A stretch of 64,000 bases of DNA from T1Sed10-7 sp041686695. GTDB taxonomy: Bacteria; Actinomycetota; Nitriliruptoria; Nitriliruptorales; Nitriliruptoraceae. Made by a program: the position numbers and the translations under genes. The stretch's first letter is position 1; each line of letters starts with the position of its first letter. The notes beneath the pieces are model-generated. The model saw only the letters and a program-made list of their open reading frames with translations, searched no databases and was not told the DNA's origin. The stretch is taken from assembly GCA_041686695.1 (NCBI GenBank), contig JAWLDJ010000004.1, positions 1-64,000 of the forward strand. Direction: 5' to 3'. Shown piece by piece: positions 7,417 to 16,806 of the stretch.

Positions 7417-9794
7417 CGTGCCTCGACCTCGGCGACCCGTTCGATGATCTCCACGACGCTGTCGGGGTTGAGCGACATCGAGTCGATCCCCCGCTCGACC
7501 AGGAACGCCGCGAAGTCCGGGTGGTCGCTCGGCGCCTGACCGCAGATCCCCACGGGCCGGTCGTGCTGGTGGGCCCGTTCGATCAGTTCGGCGATGCGTC
7601 GCGTGACCCCCTCGTCGCGCTCGTCGAACAGCGCGCTCAACCGTTCGGAGTCCCGATCGATGCCGAGCTCGAGCTGGGTGAGGTCGTTGCTGCCGATCGA
7701 GAACCCATCGAACCGCTCGGCGAACTCCTCCGCCAACGTCACGTTCGAGGGGATCTCGGCCATCATGTAGATCTCGAGGCCCTCCTTGCCGCGTTCGAGG
7801 CCGTTGTCGGCCAGCACCTCGAGCACCCGGTCCGCCTCGTCGAGCGTGCGGACGAAGGGGAGCATCAGCTTGACGTTGGTCAGACCGAGCTCCTCACGCG
7901 CCATGCGCATCGCGCGGCACTCGAGCGCGAACCCGTCCCGGTAGTGCTCGCTGTAGTACCGGGAGGCGCCGCGGAACCCCAGCATGGGGTTGGCTTCCTC
8001 GGGCTCGAACCCCTGGCCGCCGAGCAGGTCGGCGTACTCGTTGCTCTTGAAGTCGGACAGCCGCACGATCACCGGCTCGGGGTACTGCGAGGCGGCGATG
8101 CGTGCCACCCCGCGGGCGAGCCGCTCGACGAAGTACTCGGTGCGGTCGTCGTAGCCGTGGGTCAGCTCCTCGATGCGCGCCCTGGCCTCCTCGTCCTCGA
8201 CGTCGTCGAAGCGGGTCAGGGCCAGCGGATGTACCTCGACGTGGTTGTTGATGATGAACTCGATCCGGGCCAGGCCGATGCCCTTGGCCGGCAGTCGCCA
8301 CCAGCGGAACGCCGCAGCCGGGCTGGCGATGTTCATCATGATCCTCACCCCGGTCTGTGGCAGGGCGTCGAGGTCCACGTCACGGCGTTCGAACTCGAGC
8401 TCGCCGGCGTACACCCGGCCCTCCTCGCCTTCCGCGCAGGACACGGTGACGGTCTCACCATCGGGGATCCGCGCCGAGGCATCGGTCGCACCGACGACCG
8501 CGGGGAGGCCGAGCTCACGGCTGACGATCGCGGCGTGCGCGGTCCGGCCGCCGTGGTCGGTCACGATCGCCGCCGCCCGCTTCATGATGGGTACCCAGTC
8601 GGGATCGGTCATCTCCGTGACGAGGATGGCGCCGTCCTCGAACCGCTCGCCCTCCTCCGCGCTGTCGAGGTGGATGGCCGGGCCCGTGGCGATCGCATCG
8701 CCGATCGCCACGCCCGAGGACAGGACCTCGCCGCGTTCGGTGAGGCGGAAGGTGCTCAGCTGGGCGCCCTGGCGTTGCGACTGCACGGTCTCGGGGCGGG
8801 CCTGGACGACGAACAGCTCGCCGGTGTCGCCGTCCTTGGCCCACTCGATGTCCATGGGCTGGTCGTAGTGACGTTCGATCGCGGTGCACCACCGGGCCAG
8901 CGTGAGGATCTCGTCGTCGTCGAGGACGAAGGTGCGCTGCTCCTGCTCGCTCGTGTCCTCCGTACGCGTCGGCTCCCCGCCCTGCTCGGCGTAGACGATC
9001 TTCTTGCGCTTGTCGCCGAGGTCCTTGGTCACGATGGGGCGGCAGCCATCCTCGTCGAGCAGTGGCTTGAAGACCACGTAGGCGTCGGGGTTGACCTCAC
9101 CGGCGACGACGACCTCGCCGAGCCCCCAGGCCGCGTCGATGCTGACCACGTCCGGGAACCCCGTCTCGGTATCGAGGGTGAACGCGACACCAGCCCCCGC
9201 GAGATCGGAGCGGACCATGCGTTGGACACCGGCCGACAGGGCGACGTCGAGGTGGCCGAACCCCTGCTCCTGGCGGTAGGCGATCGCCCGGTCGGTGAAC
9301 AGCGACGCGTAGCAGGCGACCACGGCGGCGACGACCGCGTCCTCACCGCGGATGTTGAGGTAGGTCTCCTGCTGGCCGGCGAAGCTCGCCTCTGGCATGT
9401 CCTCGGCCGTCGCGCTGGAGCGGACCGCGACGTCCACGTCCTCCCGCCCGACCTCCTCGCACAGCTGACGGTACGCCGCGCGGATCACCTCGTCAGTGGC
9501 CGAGGGCATCCCGCCCTCGCGGAAGGCATCCCGGATCGCCGCACCGACCTCGGCGAGATCCGTCCCGCGCTCGAGCGCGTCGATCTGCTCCTCGATCACC
9601 GTCCCGAGCTCGTTGTCCGCCACGAAGGCACGGTACGCGTCCGCTGTGGTCGCGAAGCCCTGCGGCACCCGGATGCCCTCGCTCTCGAGCCGCTGGATCA
9701 TCTCGCCGAGGGAGGCGTTCTTGCCGCCGACGACCGCGACGTCGTCGCTCGTGAGGTCCGAGAACCACCGGACGTGGTCGGAGGTGTCGTTCAT
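7413..9794 (-). CDS. ppsA: Phosphoenolpyruvate synthase
   Basis: A protein of 793 residues, full length for the family. It converts pyruvate, ATP and water to PEP, AMP and phosphate in gluconeogenesis. The order is an N-terminal ATP-grasp-like domain (VGGKNASLGEM, then VRSSATAEDMPEASFAGQQ), a swivelling phosphohistidine domain with GGRTAHAAI (His420), and a C-terminal PEP/pyruvate barrel. The barrel has SIGSNDLTQ and the catalytic Cys750 in GICGQAPSDHP. The ATG at 9794 has an AGGAGC site. It lies 57 bp after lpdA and overlaps ftsH by 4 bp. The link to pdh genes puts pyruvate-consuming and PEP-forming steps in one transcriptional unit. Confidence 0.96.
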   Translation of the reverse strand: MNDTSDHVRWFSDLTSDDVAVVGGKNASLGEMIQRLESEGIRVPQGFATTADAYRAFVADNELGTVIEEQIDALERGTDLAEVGAAIRDAFREGGMPSATDEVIRAAYRQLCEEVGREDVDVAVRSSATAEDMPEASFAGQQETYLNIRGEDAVVAAVVACYASLFTDRAIAYRQEQGFGHLDVALSAGVQRMVRSDLAGAGVAFTLDTETGFPDVVSIDAAWGLGEVVVAGEVNPDAYVVFKPLLDEDGCRPIVTKDLGDKRKKIVYAEQGGEPTRTEDTSEQEQRTFVLDDDEILTLARWCTAIERHYDQPMDIEWAKDGDTGELFVVQARPETVQSQRQGAQLSTFRLTERGEVLSSGVAIGDAIATGPAIHLDSAEEGERFEDGAILVTEMTDPDWVPIMKRAAAIVTDHGGRTAHAAIVSRELGLPAVVGATDASARIPDGETVTVSCAEGEEGRVYAGELEFERRDVDLDALPQTGVRIMMNIASPAAAFRWWRLPAKGIGLARIEFIINNHVEVHPLALTRFDDVEDEEARARIEELTHGYDDRTEYFVERLARGVARIAASQYPEPVIVRLSDFKSNEYADLLGGQGFEPEEANPMLGFRGASRYYSEHYRDGFALECRAMRMAREELGLTNVKLMLPFVRTLDEADRVLEVLADNGLERGKEGLEIYMMAEIPSNVTLAEEFAERFDGFSIGSNDLTQLELGIDRDSERLSALFDERDEGVTRRIAELIERAHQHDRPVGICGQAPSDHPDFAAFLVERGIDSMSLNPDSVVEIIERVAEVEAR

Positions 9795-9851
9795 GATCGG
9801 AGCTCCTGGGCTCGGTGGCCGGCGCGGTCGGGCCTCGGTGGCGCTGCGGTC

Positions 9852-11285
9852 TCACCCCTCGCGTCGTGCCGCGTTGGAAGGAGCGAGGTGGAGGGGACCA
9901 CCGATGCCGAGCTGCGCGGCCTCGTGGAGGGTCTCCGACAACGTCGGATGCGGCGCGACGCAGCGGGCGAGATCTTCGAGCACCGCCCCCATCTCGACCG
10001 CCAGCACCCCCTCGGTGATCAACGACTCGGCGCGGCGCCCGACGATCCCCACGCCGAGGATCCTGCCGGTGCCGGGCTCGCACACGAGCTTGGTGAGTCC
10101 CTCACCTGCGCCGATCGTCACCGCCCGCCCGGAGGCCTGCCACGGGCATCGGAGGATCTCGACCTCGATGTCCCGCTCGGCCGCCTCGGGCTCGCTCAGG
10201 CCACACCAGGCCAGCTGCGGGTCGGTGTAGACCACCGAGGGAACGGCGCGGGCATCGAACGCCGCGGCCCGCCCGGCGACGGCCTCAGCGGCGATGATGC
10301 CCTCATGGAACGCCTCGTGCGCCAGCTGGAGTCCGCCGGTCACGTCACCGACCGCGAAGACGTTGGGCTCGTGGGTGCGACCCGACGCGTCGACCCGGAT
10401 CAGCCCCTCCTCGTCCCGTTGCACCGCGGTGGTGTCCAGCCCGAGCTCTGCGGTGTTGGGCTGCCGACCGATCGCGACCAGGGCGCGATCGAAGGTGGCG
10501 TCCTCCGGCACGTCCGGGCCGTCGAGGTGGACGCGGACCTGCTGGTCGGCCTCGACCATCTCGGTCACGACGGTCTGCAGATGCACCGCTTCGAACCGTG
10601 CCCCCACCCGTTCGGCGAGCGGCTCGACCAGCTCCTGATCCGCGATCGGCATGATCGTGTCGGTCACCTCGACCAGCGTGACACGGCTGCCGAGCGCGGC
10701 GTACACCGTGCCGAGCTCAAGGCCGACGTAGCCCCCGCCGACCACCAGCAGCCGCTCGGGGACGTCGACGAGCTCGAGCGCGCCGGCGGAGTCGAGGACG
10801 CGCGTCCCGAAGGCGGTATCGGGCAACGGTGTCGGGGCCGAGCCGGTGGCGATGATCGCGTGATCGAACCCCGCACGCCGCGGCTCACCGTCCACGGTCA
10901 TCGTGACCTGATCCGGCCCGTCGAAGCTCGCGCGGGCCTGCAGCAGCCGGATACCGCGCGTGTCGGCCAGCCCGTGCAGACCGCCCACCAGCTGGTCCAC
11001 GACCTCGTGCTTCCAGCCACGCATCCGGTCGAGATCCACCTCGGGATCGGCGAAGCGCAGTCCGCGCTCCTGCGCCTCGCGTGCGAGCAGCTGCACATCG
11101 ACCAGCTCGAGCAGGGTCTTGCCGGGGATGCAGCCTCGGAGCAGGCAGACGCCACCGAGCTGTTCCTCGTCGGTCACCAGCGTGACGTCGAGGCCGAGGT
11201 CCGCTGCGCGGAACGCCGCCGCGTAGCCGCCGGGACCGCCGCCGACGATCAGCAGCTCGCTGTGCTCCGGGAACCCATCGGCCAC
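9852..11285 (-). CDS. lpdA: Dihydrolipoyl dehydrogenase (E3)
   Basis: A protein of 477 residues. It is the FAD enzyme that reoxidises the dihydrolipoyl groups of the E2 core and reduces NAD+. The N-terminal FAD motif is IVGGGPGGYAAAF. The redox disulfide is Cys47/Cys52 in GGVCLLRGCIPGK, the NAD-binding motif is VVGGGYVGLELG, and the C-terminal His-Glu pair is in APHPTLSE. GTG start at 11285 with an AGGAGG site that overlaps the TAG of the E2 gene eight bases upstream, so E2 and E3 are probably translated together. Confidence 0.95.
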   Translation of the reverse strand: MADGFPEHSELLIVGGGPGGYAAAFRAADLGLDVTLVTDEEQLGGVCLLRGCIPGKTLLELVDVQLLAREAQERGLRFADPEVDLDRMRGWKHEVVDQLVGGLHGLADTRGIRLLQARASFDGPDQVTMTVDGEPRRAGFDHAIIATGSAPTPLPDTAFGTRVLDSAGALELVDVPERLLVVGGGYVGLELGTVYAALGSRVTLVEVTDTIMPIADQELVEPLAERVGARFEAVHLQTVVTEMVEADQQVRVHLDGPDVPEDATFDRALVAIGRQPNTAELGLDTTAVQRDEEGLIRVDASGRTHEPNVFAVGDVTGGLQLAHEAFHEGIIAAEAVAGRAAAFDARAVPSVVYTDPQLAWCGLSEPEAAERDIEVEILRCPWQASGRAVTIGAGEGLTKLVCEPGTGRILGVGIVGRRAESLITEGVLAVEMGAVLEDLARCVAPHPTLSETLHEAAQLGIGGPLHLAPSNAARREG

Positions 11286-11293
11286 GGTGCCTC

Positions 11294-12718
11294 CTAGGTG
11301 CTCAGCAGCAGGGCGCCGGGGTCGGCGATCGCCTCGGCGAGATCGGCGACGAAACGGGCCGCATCCGCCCCGTCGGCCACCCGGTGGTCATAGGCGAGCG
11401 AGAGCGGCAGGCGGAACTGCACCTCGGTCCGGTGATCGTCGAGGTCACCGGTCACGACCTGTTCGAGCCGGGCACGCCCCATCCCGAGGATGGCGACCTG
11501 CGGCAGCTGGATCAGGGGGGTGAAGCCGGCGCCACCGAGCGGGCCGATGTTGGTGATGGTGAACGTGCCGCCGCGCAGTTCGTCGCCCTCGACCTCGCGA
11601 TCACGGACGCGACGGATCAGGTCACTGACCTCGACGGCGAGGTCGATCAGGGACCTGCGATCGACGTCCCGGATGACCGGGACGATCAGGCCGTCGTCGG
11701 TGTCGACGGCTATCGCGAGGTGGTAGTGGCGTTTGAGCACCAACTCCTCGGCATCGAGGTCGAGGCTGGCGTTGAACCGGGGATGGCGGCCCAGGACGCC
11801 CGCGACCGCCTTCATGGTGAGCACCATCAGGGTCAGCTCGCCCCCGGCTTCCTCGACTTGGGGGGCCTGCTCCCGACGCCACCGTTCCAGAGCCGTGACG
11901 TCCAGGACGTCGTGGTGGGTGACGTGGGGGATCTGCTGCCACGACGCCGTGAGCCGCCGTGCGATGGTCCGCCGGACACCACGTAGCGGGACGCGTTCGA
12001 CCGGTCCCCACCGTTCGTGCTCGGGTTCGGGGGCCCGCTCACGCTCCGCCTCCGGCTGCTCGCGGCCCTCCTCCGCCGGCTCGCGCGGTTCCTCCTCGGC
12101 AGGGCCGACCCCGGCGGCGGCTTCGACGTCGGCGGCGGTGACACGCCCGTGCTCGCCGGTCGGCTCGACCTCGGTGAGGTCGACGCCGCGCTCGCGAGCG
12201 AGCCTGCGGGTCGACGGGGAGGCGGGGACCGGACCCTCCCGCCGCTCGCGGGCCGCACCGTCCTCGGAGTGCTCTGCCGCCTCGGGCTGGCCGACCGACG
12301 GCTGCTCGGTTGGCAGCTCACCCACCGCGGCGGCTCTGCCGCCCTCGTCGGCCTCGGGACGCTCCCCTTGCCCCTCGGCCGGCTCCTCCGCCGGCTCCTC
12401 GCCCGGTTGCTCGGCAGGCTCCTCGTCCGGCTCCGGGGCTCCCTCGCCGGTCTCGTCGACCGGGGCTGCCTCGTCCTGCTCCCCGTCGGAGACCACCAGC
12501 AGCACATCGCCCACCTCGACGATGTCGCCCTCGGAGACACGGATGTCCTCCACCTCGCCCGTGTACGGCGACGGCAGATCGGTGGTGGCCTTGTCGGTCT
12601 CGATGACCAGGGCCGTGTCGCCCTCCTCGATGGTGTCGCCAGCAGCCACGAGCACCTCGACGATCTCGGCCTCGTGGATGCCCTCGCCAGGGTCGGTGAA
12701 GGTGAACTCCTGTGACAT
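11294..12718 (-). CDS. Dihydrolipoamide acyltransferase (E2) of the 2-oxoacid dehydrogenase complex
   Basis: A protein of 474 residues with one lipoyl domain (1-77; lipoyl-Lys43 in IETDKATTD), a long acidic Glu/Pro/Ala/Gly linker (about 80-160), and a peripheral-subunit-binding domain (ASPSTRRLARERGVDLTEV). The C-terminal acyltransferase domain carries the catalytic His-Asp motif YDHRVADGADAARF. It forms the core that accepts acyl groups from E1 and passes electrons to E3. The linker is unusually rich in Glu and Asp, whereas the typical E2 linker is Ala-Pro. ATG 12718 has a GGAGGAG site overlapping the E1-beta stop. Acetyl- versus branched-acyl specificity cannot be proven, but the context favours pyruvate. 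Confidence 0.93.
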   Translation of the reverse strand: MSQEFTFTDPGEGIHEAEIVEVLVAAGDTIEEGDTALVIETDKATTDLPSPYTGEVEDIRVSEGDIVEVGDVLLVVSDGEQDEAAPVDETGEGAPEPDEEPAEQPGEEPAEEPAEGQGERPEADEGGRAAAVGELPTEQPSVGQPEAAEHSEDGAARERREGPVPASPSTRRLARERGVDLTEVEPTGEHGRVTAADVEAAAGVGPAEEEPREPAEEGREQPEAERERAPEPEHERWGPVERVPLRGVRRTIARRLTASWQQIPHVTHHDVLDVTALERWRREQAPQVEEAGGELTLMVLTMKAVAGVLGRHPRFNASLDLDAEELVLKRHYHLAIAVDTDDGLIVPVIRDVDRRSLIDLAVEVSDLIRRVRDREVEGDELRGGTFTITNIGPLGGAGFTPLIQLPQVAILGMGRARLEQVVTGDLDDHRTEVQFRLPLSLAYDHRVADGADAARFVADLAEAIADPGALLLST

Positions 12719-12721
12719 CGC

Positions 12722-13702
12722 CTACTCCTCCCGCAACGCGGTTCGGGCGGCACGGACGATGCGGTCGGCGTCGGGGAGGTAGGCCTGTTCCCGGGCGAAG
12801 AAGGGCACCGTCACGTCGTACCCGGTGACACGCCGGATCGGTGACTCCAGCCACCAGAACGAGCGCTCCAGGATCCGGAAGGCGACCTCCCCGGCGGGAC
12901 CGAAGCTGCGGTGCGCCTCGTGGACGATGACGACCCGGCCCGTCTTGCGGACCGACGCCGTGAAGGTCGAGTCGTCGAGCGGAGAGATCGTGAGCAGGTC
13001 GATGACCTCGGCCTCGATCCCGTCCTCGGCCAGCTGCTCCGCGGCTTGAAGGGTGCGAGCGAGCATCGCGCCGTAGGCGATCAGGGTCACGTCGTCCCCC
13101 TCCCGCACGATGCGGGAGGTACCCAGAGGGACGGTCTCCTCCTCGTCCGGGACCTCCTCCTTGCACGCGCGATAGGCCGCCTTCGGCTCGAAGAAGACCA
13201 CGGGATCAGGATCGCGGATCGCGCTCACGAGCAGCCCGCGGGCGACGCGGGGCCCCGAGGGGATGACCATCTTCAGCCCCGGGACGTGGGCGAAGAAGGC
13301 CTCCTTGCTCTCGGAGTGGTGCTCGAGCGCCTTGACGCCGGCCCCGTAGGGCATGCGGACGACCAACGGCACCTCGTAGCGTCCCCGGGAGCGCCACCGC
13401 ATCCGGGCCGCGTGGCTCTCGAGTTGGTGCATCGCGAAGTACCCGAACCCGGAGAACTGCAGCTCGCAGACGGGCCGACAGCCGTTGACCGCCATACCGA
13501 GCGATGCCCCGACGATGCTCGCCTCGGCGAGCGGGGTGTCGATCACCCGCTCGGAGCCGAACTCGTCCTTCAGCCCCTGGGTCACGCGGAAGACCCCGCC
13601 GGTCTGCGCGACGTCCTCGCCCAGCACCAGCATCGCGTCGTCCGCGGCCATCTCCTGGTGCAGCGCCAGGTTCAGCGCCTGGATCATGGTCAGCTCAGCC
13701 AT
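12722..13702 (-). CDS. pdhB: Pyruvate/2-oxoacid dehydrogenase E1 component, beta subunit
   Basis: A protein of 326 residues, normal for the family, starting MAELTMIQALNLAL at ATG 13702. Conserved E1-beta features are LGEDVAQTGGVFRVTQGL, DTPLAEASIVGASLGMA, the ELQFSGFGY segment and IVHEAHRSFGPAGE near the C-terminus. It pairs with the alpha subunit to form the thiamine diphosphate site that decarboxylates the 2-oxoacid. The start overlaps the alpha-subunit gene by 8 bp and the stop is 3 bp from E2. The open frame runs on to 13804, but that part is antisense-like read-through within the alpha gene. Confidence 0.94.
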   Translation of the reverse strand: MAELTMIQALNLALHQEMAADDAMLVLGEDVAQTGGVFRVTQGLKDEFGSERVIDTPLAEASIVGASLGMAVNGCRPVCELQFSGFGYFAMHQLESHAARMRWRSRGRYEVPLVVRMPYGAGVKALEHHSESKEAFFAHVPGLKMVIPSGPRVARGLLVSAIRDPDPVVFFEPKAAYRACKEEVPDEEETVPLGTSRIVREGDDVTLIAYGAMLARTLQAAEQLAEDGIEAEVIDLLTISPLDDSTFTASVRKTGRVVIVHEAHRSFGPAGEVAFRILERSFWWLESPIRRVTGYDVTVPFFAREQAYLPDADRIVRAARTALREE

Positions 13703-14792
13703 CGTCGCCGCCTTCCCCGCGCTCGGCCTGGAACGCGTCGCGCTGCTGTTCCAGGTACGCCGGTCGCTCGGCGTAGACATGGTCGAACATGTCGACCGGG
13801 TCACCCAACTCGGCCATGCGCTGCTCCGCCTGCTCCCACGCCTCGTCGATGCGCTCGGCGACCTCGTCCTCGAGGCCGTCCACGTCCCCCTCCGCCATGG
13901 CGACGCGATCGACCAGGTAGCGACGGAAGCGCTCGATGGGGTCCTTCTCCCGCCAGCGCTCCTCCTCCTGCTCGTCTCGGTAGGTCGAGGGATCGTCGGC
14001 GGTGGTGTGCACCGACAGCCGGTAGGTCACGGCCTCGATCAACGTGGGCCCGTCACCGGACCGGGCGCGCTCGACGGCCTCCGCGGCGGCCACGTGGACG
14101 GCCAGCAGGTCGTTGCCGTCCACCCGGATCCCGGGGATGCCGTACGACGCCGCCTTCTGCACGATCGTCTGCGACCCCATCTGCTGCTCGAGCGGGGTCG
14201 AGATGGCGTACTGGTTGTTCTGGCACAGCAGCACCACCGGTGCCTCGTGCACGGCCGCGAAGTTCGCCCCCTCGTGGAAGTCGCCCTCGGACGTGGCGCC
14301 GTCGCCGAAGGAGACCAGCACGACCTCGCCGGTGTCACGCAGGCGGGCGGCGTACCCGATGCCCGCAGCATGTGGCACCTGGGAGGAGACCGGGACGGCG
14401 ATCGGCAGGTCCTTGTTGCCCTCGGGTGGCTCGGCCCCCTCGTTGTAGCCCGCGTCGTAGAGCAGGACCGCCCACAACGGCGTTCCCCGCCACAGCGACA
14501 TCGGGGTCTCGCGGTAGGAGGGCACGAACCAGTCGTCCTCACCGAGCGCGCTGATGGCGCCGAGCTGTGTCGCTTCCTGCCCGATCGCCGGTGCGAACGT
14601 CCCGATGCGGCCCTGGCGTTGCAGCTGCAGACGGCGCTCGTCGAAGCGCCGGCTCAGCACCATGGCGCGGTGCAGCGCGACCAGGAGCTCGTCATCGAGG
14701 TCGGGGAGCAGTTCCTCGTCGACCTGCCCCTGCTCGTCGACGATGCCCAGCCACTCCAGCGGGACCCCGAGCTCCACGTCCTGCCTCGGCAT
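13695..14792 (-). CDS. pdhA: Pyruvate/2-oxoacid dehydrogenase E1 component, alpha subunit
   Basis: A protein of 365 residues. The thiamine diphosphate motif runs from GDGATSEGDFHEGANFAAV to QNNQYA. RQGRIGTFAPAIGQEA resembles pyruvate-type E1-alpha of Gram-positive bacteria more than branched-chain enzymes. The phosphorylation-loop region (YRLSVHTTADDPSTYR) is conserved. It catalyses oxidative decarboxylation and reductive acylation of lipoyl-E2 together with the beta subunit. It is the first gene of the leftward pdhA-pdhB-E2-lpdA-ppsA-ftsH set. ATG 14792 has a GAGGAGGG site. Substrate preference (pyruvate rather than branched-chain oxoacid) is inferred. Confidence 0.93.
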   Translation of the reverse strand: MPRQDVELGVPLEWLGIVDEQGQVDEELLPDLDDELLVALHRAMVLSRRFDERRLQLQRQGRIGTFAPAIGQEATQLGAISALGEDDWFVPSYRETPMSLWRGTPLWAVLLYDAGYNEGAEPPEGNKDLPIAVPVSSQVPHAAGIGYAARLRDTGEVVLVSFGDGATSEGDFHEGANFAAVHEAPVVLLCQNNQYAISTPLEQQMGSQTIVQKAASYGIPGIRVDGNDLLAVHVAAAEAVERARSGDGPTLIEAVTYRLSVHTTADDPSTYRDEQEEERWREKDPIERFRRYLVDRVAMAEGDVDGLEDEVAERIDEAWEQAEQRMAELGDPVDMFDHVYAERPAYLEQQRDAFQAERGEGGDDG

Positions 14793-14835
14793 GGTGTCCC
14801 TCCTCGAGTTCGCGCCGTCGCCTGCTGGCGCGGTT

Positions 14836-14852
14836 CCGACCGTAAGGGTCGG
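14836..14852. terminator. Hairpin between the GH15 gene and pdhA
   Basis: Stem CCGACC (14836-14841), loop GTAAG, stem GGTCGG (14847-14852). It lies 61 nt past the GH15 stop and 44 nt before the pdhA start, both genes being leftward. It could end the GH15 transcript or act as an operator or leader hairpin for pdhA. Confidence 0.4.
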
Positions 14853-14912
14853 TGCGTGAGGAGGCCTGGACGAAGGGAGGTGGCAGGGTGCGCGGTCCGC
14901 AGCCTGGAGGCG

Positions 14913-16754
14913 TCACTGCCCGGGCGCCTGCGCGTCGTGCTGGCCGTGCTCGGCGCGTTCGATGGCCCACGCGGCGTTGATCAGACCGATGTGGCTGAAC
15001 GCCTGGGGGAAGTTGCCGAGCAGATCCCGACTCGCCGGATCGACCTCCTCGGCGAGCAGATCGACGTCGTTGCAGAACGCCACCGCACGCTCGAAGACCT
15101 CGCGGGCCCGGGTCACCCTGCCCGCACGTGCCAGGGCCTCGGCGAGCCAGAAGGTGCACAGCAGGAACGTGCCCTCCTCACCCTCCAGTCCGTCATCGGC
15201 GCGGTAGCGGTAGACGAGCCCGCGCTCGTCGGTCAACCCGTCTTCGATCGCCTCGATCGTGGCCAGGACGCGTGGATCGTCGGTCGGTAGGAGACCCACC
15301 AGCGGGAGCACCAGCACCGAGGCGTCCAGCGCATCGCTGCCGAACGCCTGCGTGAACGCACCGACGTCCTCGTTCCAGCCCTCGGTGAGGATCGCGGCCC
15401 GGATCTGCTGTGCCGTCGATCGCCATCCCTCGACGCGGTCCTCGGCGTGCAGCGCAGGGGCGAGGTCGGCCGCGCACACGAGCGCGGTCCAGCACATCAG
15501 CTTGGAGTACACGTGGTGCTGCGGTTCGCCACGGATCTCCCAGATGCCCTGGTCGGTCTCCTGCCAGCGGCGTGCCGCGGCGTCAGCCAGCCCGATCAGG
15601 AAGCGACGCTCGGCTGGCGCGAGCTCTCCGATCTGCTCGGAGAGGCGGTGGACGGCGGCCAGCAGCTCCCCGTACACGTCGAGCTGCGTCTGGGTCCAGG
15701 CCCCGTTGCCGATCCGTACCGGCCGACTACCGCGCCAGCCATCGAGGTGTCCGAGCGTGCGTTCGGTGAGGTCGCGTTGCCCCTCGATCCCGAACATGAT
15801 CTGCAGATCCGCGGTCCGGTGCGTGGAGGTGGCGACGGTGGTCAGGTAGTTCAGGAAGTTGCCGGCCTCGTCCGGGCACGCGGCGACCCACAGCGCGTCC
15901 ATGGTCATACTGGCGTCTCGGATCCAGGCGTAGCGGTAGTCCCAGTTGCGTTCCCCACCGACCGTCTCGGGCAGCGAGGTCGTCGGCGCGGCCACGATGG
16001 CGCCGGACGGCTGGTAGGTCAGGCCCTGCAGCACCCGCCCGGAGTGATCGACGAGCGCGGCGTACGGCCCGTCGTAGCGCTGATGGTGGTCATGCCACGT
16101 GGTCCAGGCCACGATGGTGTCGTCCAGCCGTGCGGCGATCTGCTCGCGCTCCCATGGTGCCGGCGACGGCGACCAGCTCGAGGTGTGCTGCATCGCGAGC
16201 TCCAGGGCCTGACCCGCCTCGAGGTCCACGCGGGCATGGGCGCGGGCGCCGTCCTCATCGATGTCCAGCTGGATGCTGGCGGCCAGGACCAGCTGATCTG
16301 CACCCCCGCGCACACTGAGGCCACCGTCGAGCGGTTCGATCAACGGGTAGGTCAGCCCGTACTCGAAGCGTGGGACGAAGTCGATCTCGAGCTCGACCGT
16401 GCCCTGTGTGCACCGCACGCGGCGCAACAACACGTGGGGTGCCCCCGCGCCGAGGTCATGGCCGTGCGGCCCCTCGCCCATCGCCAGCGCATCGCTCAGC
16501 TCGACGGTCCCAGAGGAGGTGCGGAAGGTGGTCACCAGCACCAGGGTGCCGTGGAGATAGCAGCGGGACACCTCGGCGTCGCCGGTCGGGCCGACGCGGA
16601 AGTGACCAGCGGAGTCGTCGAGGAGCCGAGCGAACACCGATGGGCTGTCGAACCGCGGCAGGCACAGCCACTCCACGGATCCACGGCGGTCGACCAGCGC
16701 CGCACTGTGGGAGTCGGACAGCAGGGCATGGTCCCCGATCGGACGGTCGCTCAT
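14913..16754 (-). CDS. Glycoside hydrolase family 15 protein (glucoamylase/trehalase-like)
   Basis: A protein of 613 residues with no signal peptide, so cytoplasmic. The start MSDRPIGDHALLSDSHSAAL and the LVDRRGSVEWLCLPRFDSPS segment are typical of the N-terminal beta-sandwich of bacterial GH15 proteins. The (alpha/alpha)6 barrel follows from about residue 240 with ERNWDYRYAWIRDASMTM, and GNFPQAFSHIGLINAAW near the end. Members hydrolyse alpha-glucans or trehalose; in actinobacteria many act on trehalose. ATG 16754 follows a GAGGAAC site. Upstream read-through in the frame comes from the next gene's antisense. Confidence 0.92.
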   Translation of the reverse strand: MSDRPIGDHALLSDSHSAALVDRRGSVEWLCLPRFDSPSVFARLLDDSAGHFRVGPTGDAEVSRCYLHGTLVLVTTFRTSSGTVELSDALAMGEGPHGHDLGAGAPHVLLRRVRCTQGTVELEIDFVPRFEYGLTYPLIEPLDGGLSVRGGADQLVLAASIQLDIDEDGARAHARVDLEAGQALELAMQHTSSWSPSPAPWEREQIAARLDDTIVAWTTWHDHHQRYDGPYAALVDHSGRVLQGLTYQPSGAIVAAPTTSLPETVGGERNWDYRYAWIRDASMTMDALWVAACPDEAGNFLNYLTTVATSTHRTADLQIMFGIEGQRDLTERTLGHLDGWRGSRPVRIGNGAWTQTQLDVYGELLAAVHRLSEQIGELAPAERRFLIGLADAAARRWQETDQGIWEIRGEPQHHVYSKLMCWTALVCAADLAPALHAEDRVEGWRSTAQQIRAAILTEGWNEDVGAFTQAFGSDALDASVLVLPLVGLLPTDDPRVLATIEAIEDGLTDERGLVYRYRADDGLEGEEGTFLLCTFWLAEALARAGRVTRAREVFERAVAFCNDVDLLAEEVDPASRDLLGNFPQAFSHIGLINAAWAIERAEHGQHDAQAPGQ

Positions 16755-16806
16755 GGGGTTCCTCGTGACGTCACCGGGATCTCGGCACGGACGTGGTCGG
16801 CTCCGC

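Noticed and set aside
7227..11297. 1356-codon open frame on the + strand
   Set aside because: It is antisense to ftsH, ppsA and lpdA, which have complete catalytic motifs. Its translation is His/Arg/Asp-rich without domain features. It arises from GC-biased third positions.
12911..15290. Long + strand frames over pdhB, pdhA and the GH15 gene
   Set aside because: Arg/Pro/Gly-rich shadows of well-supported genes on the other strand.
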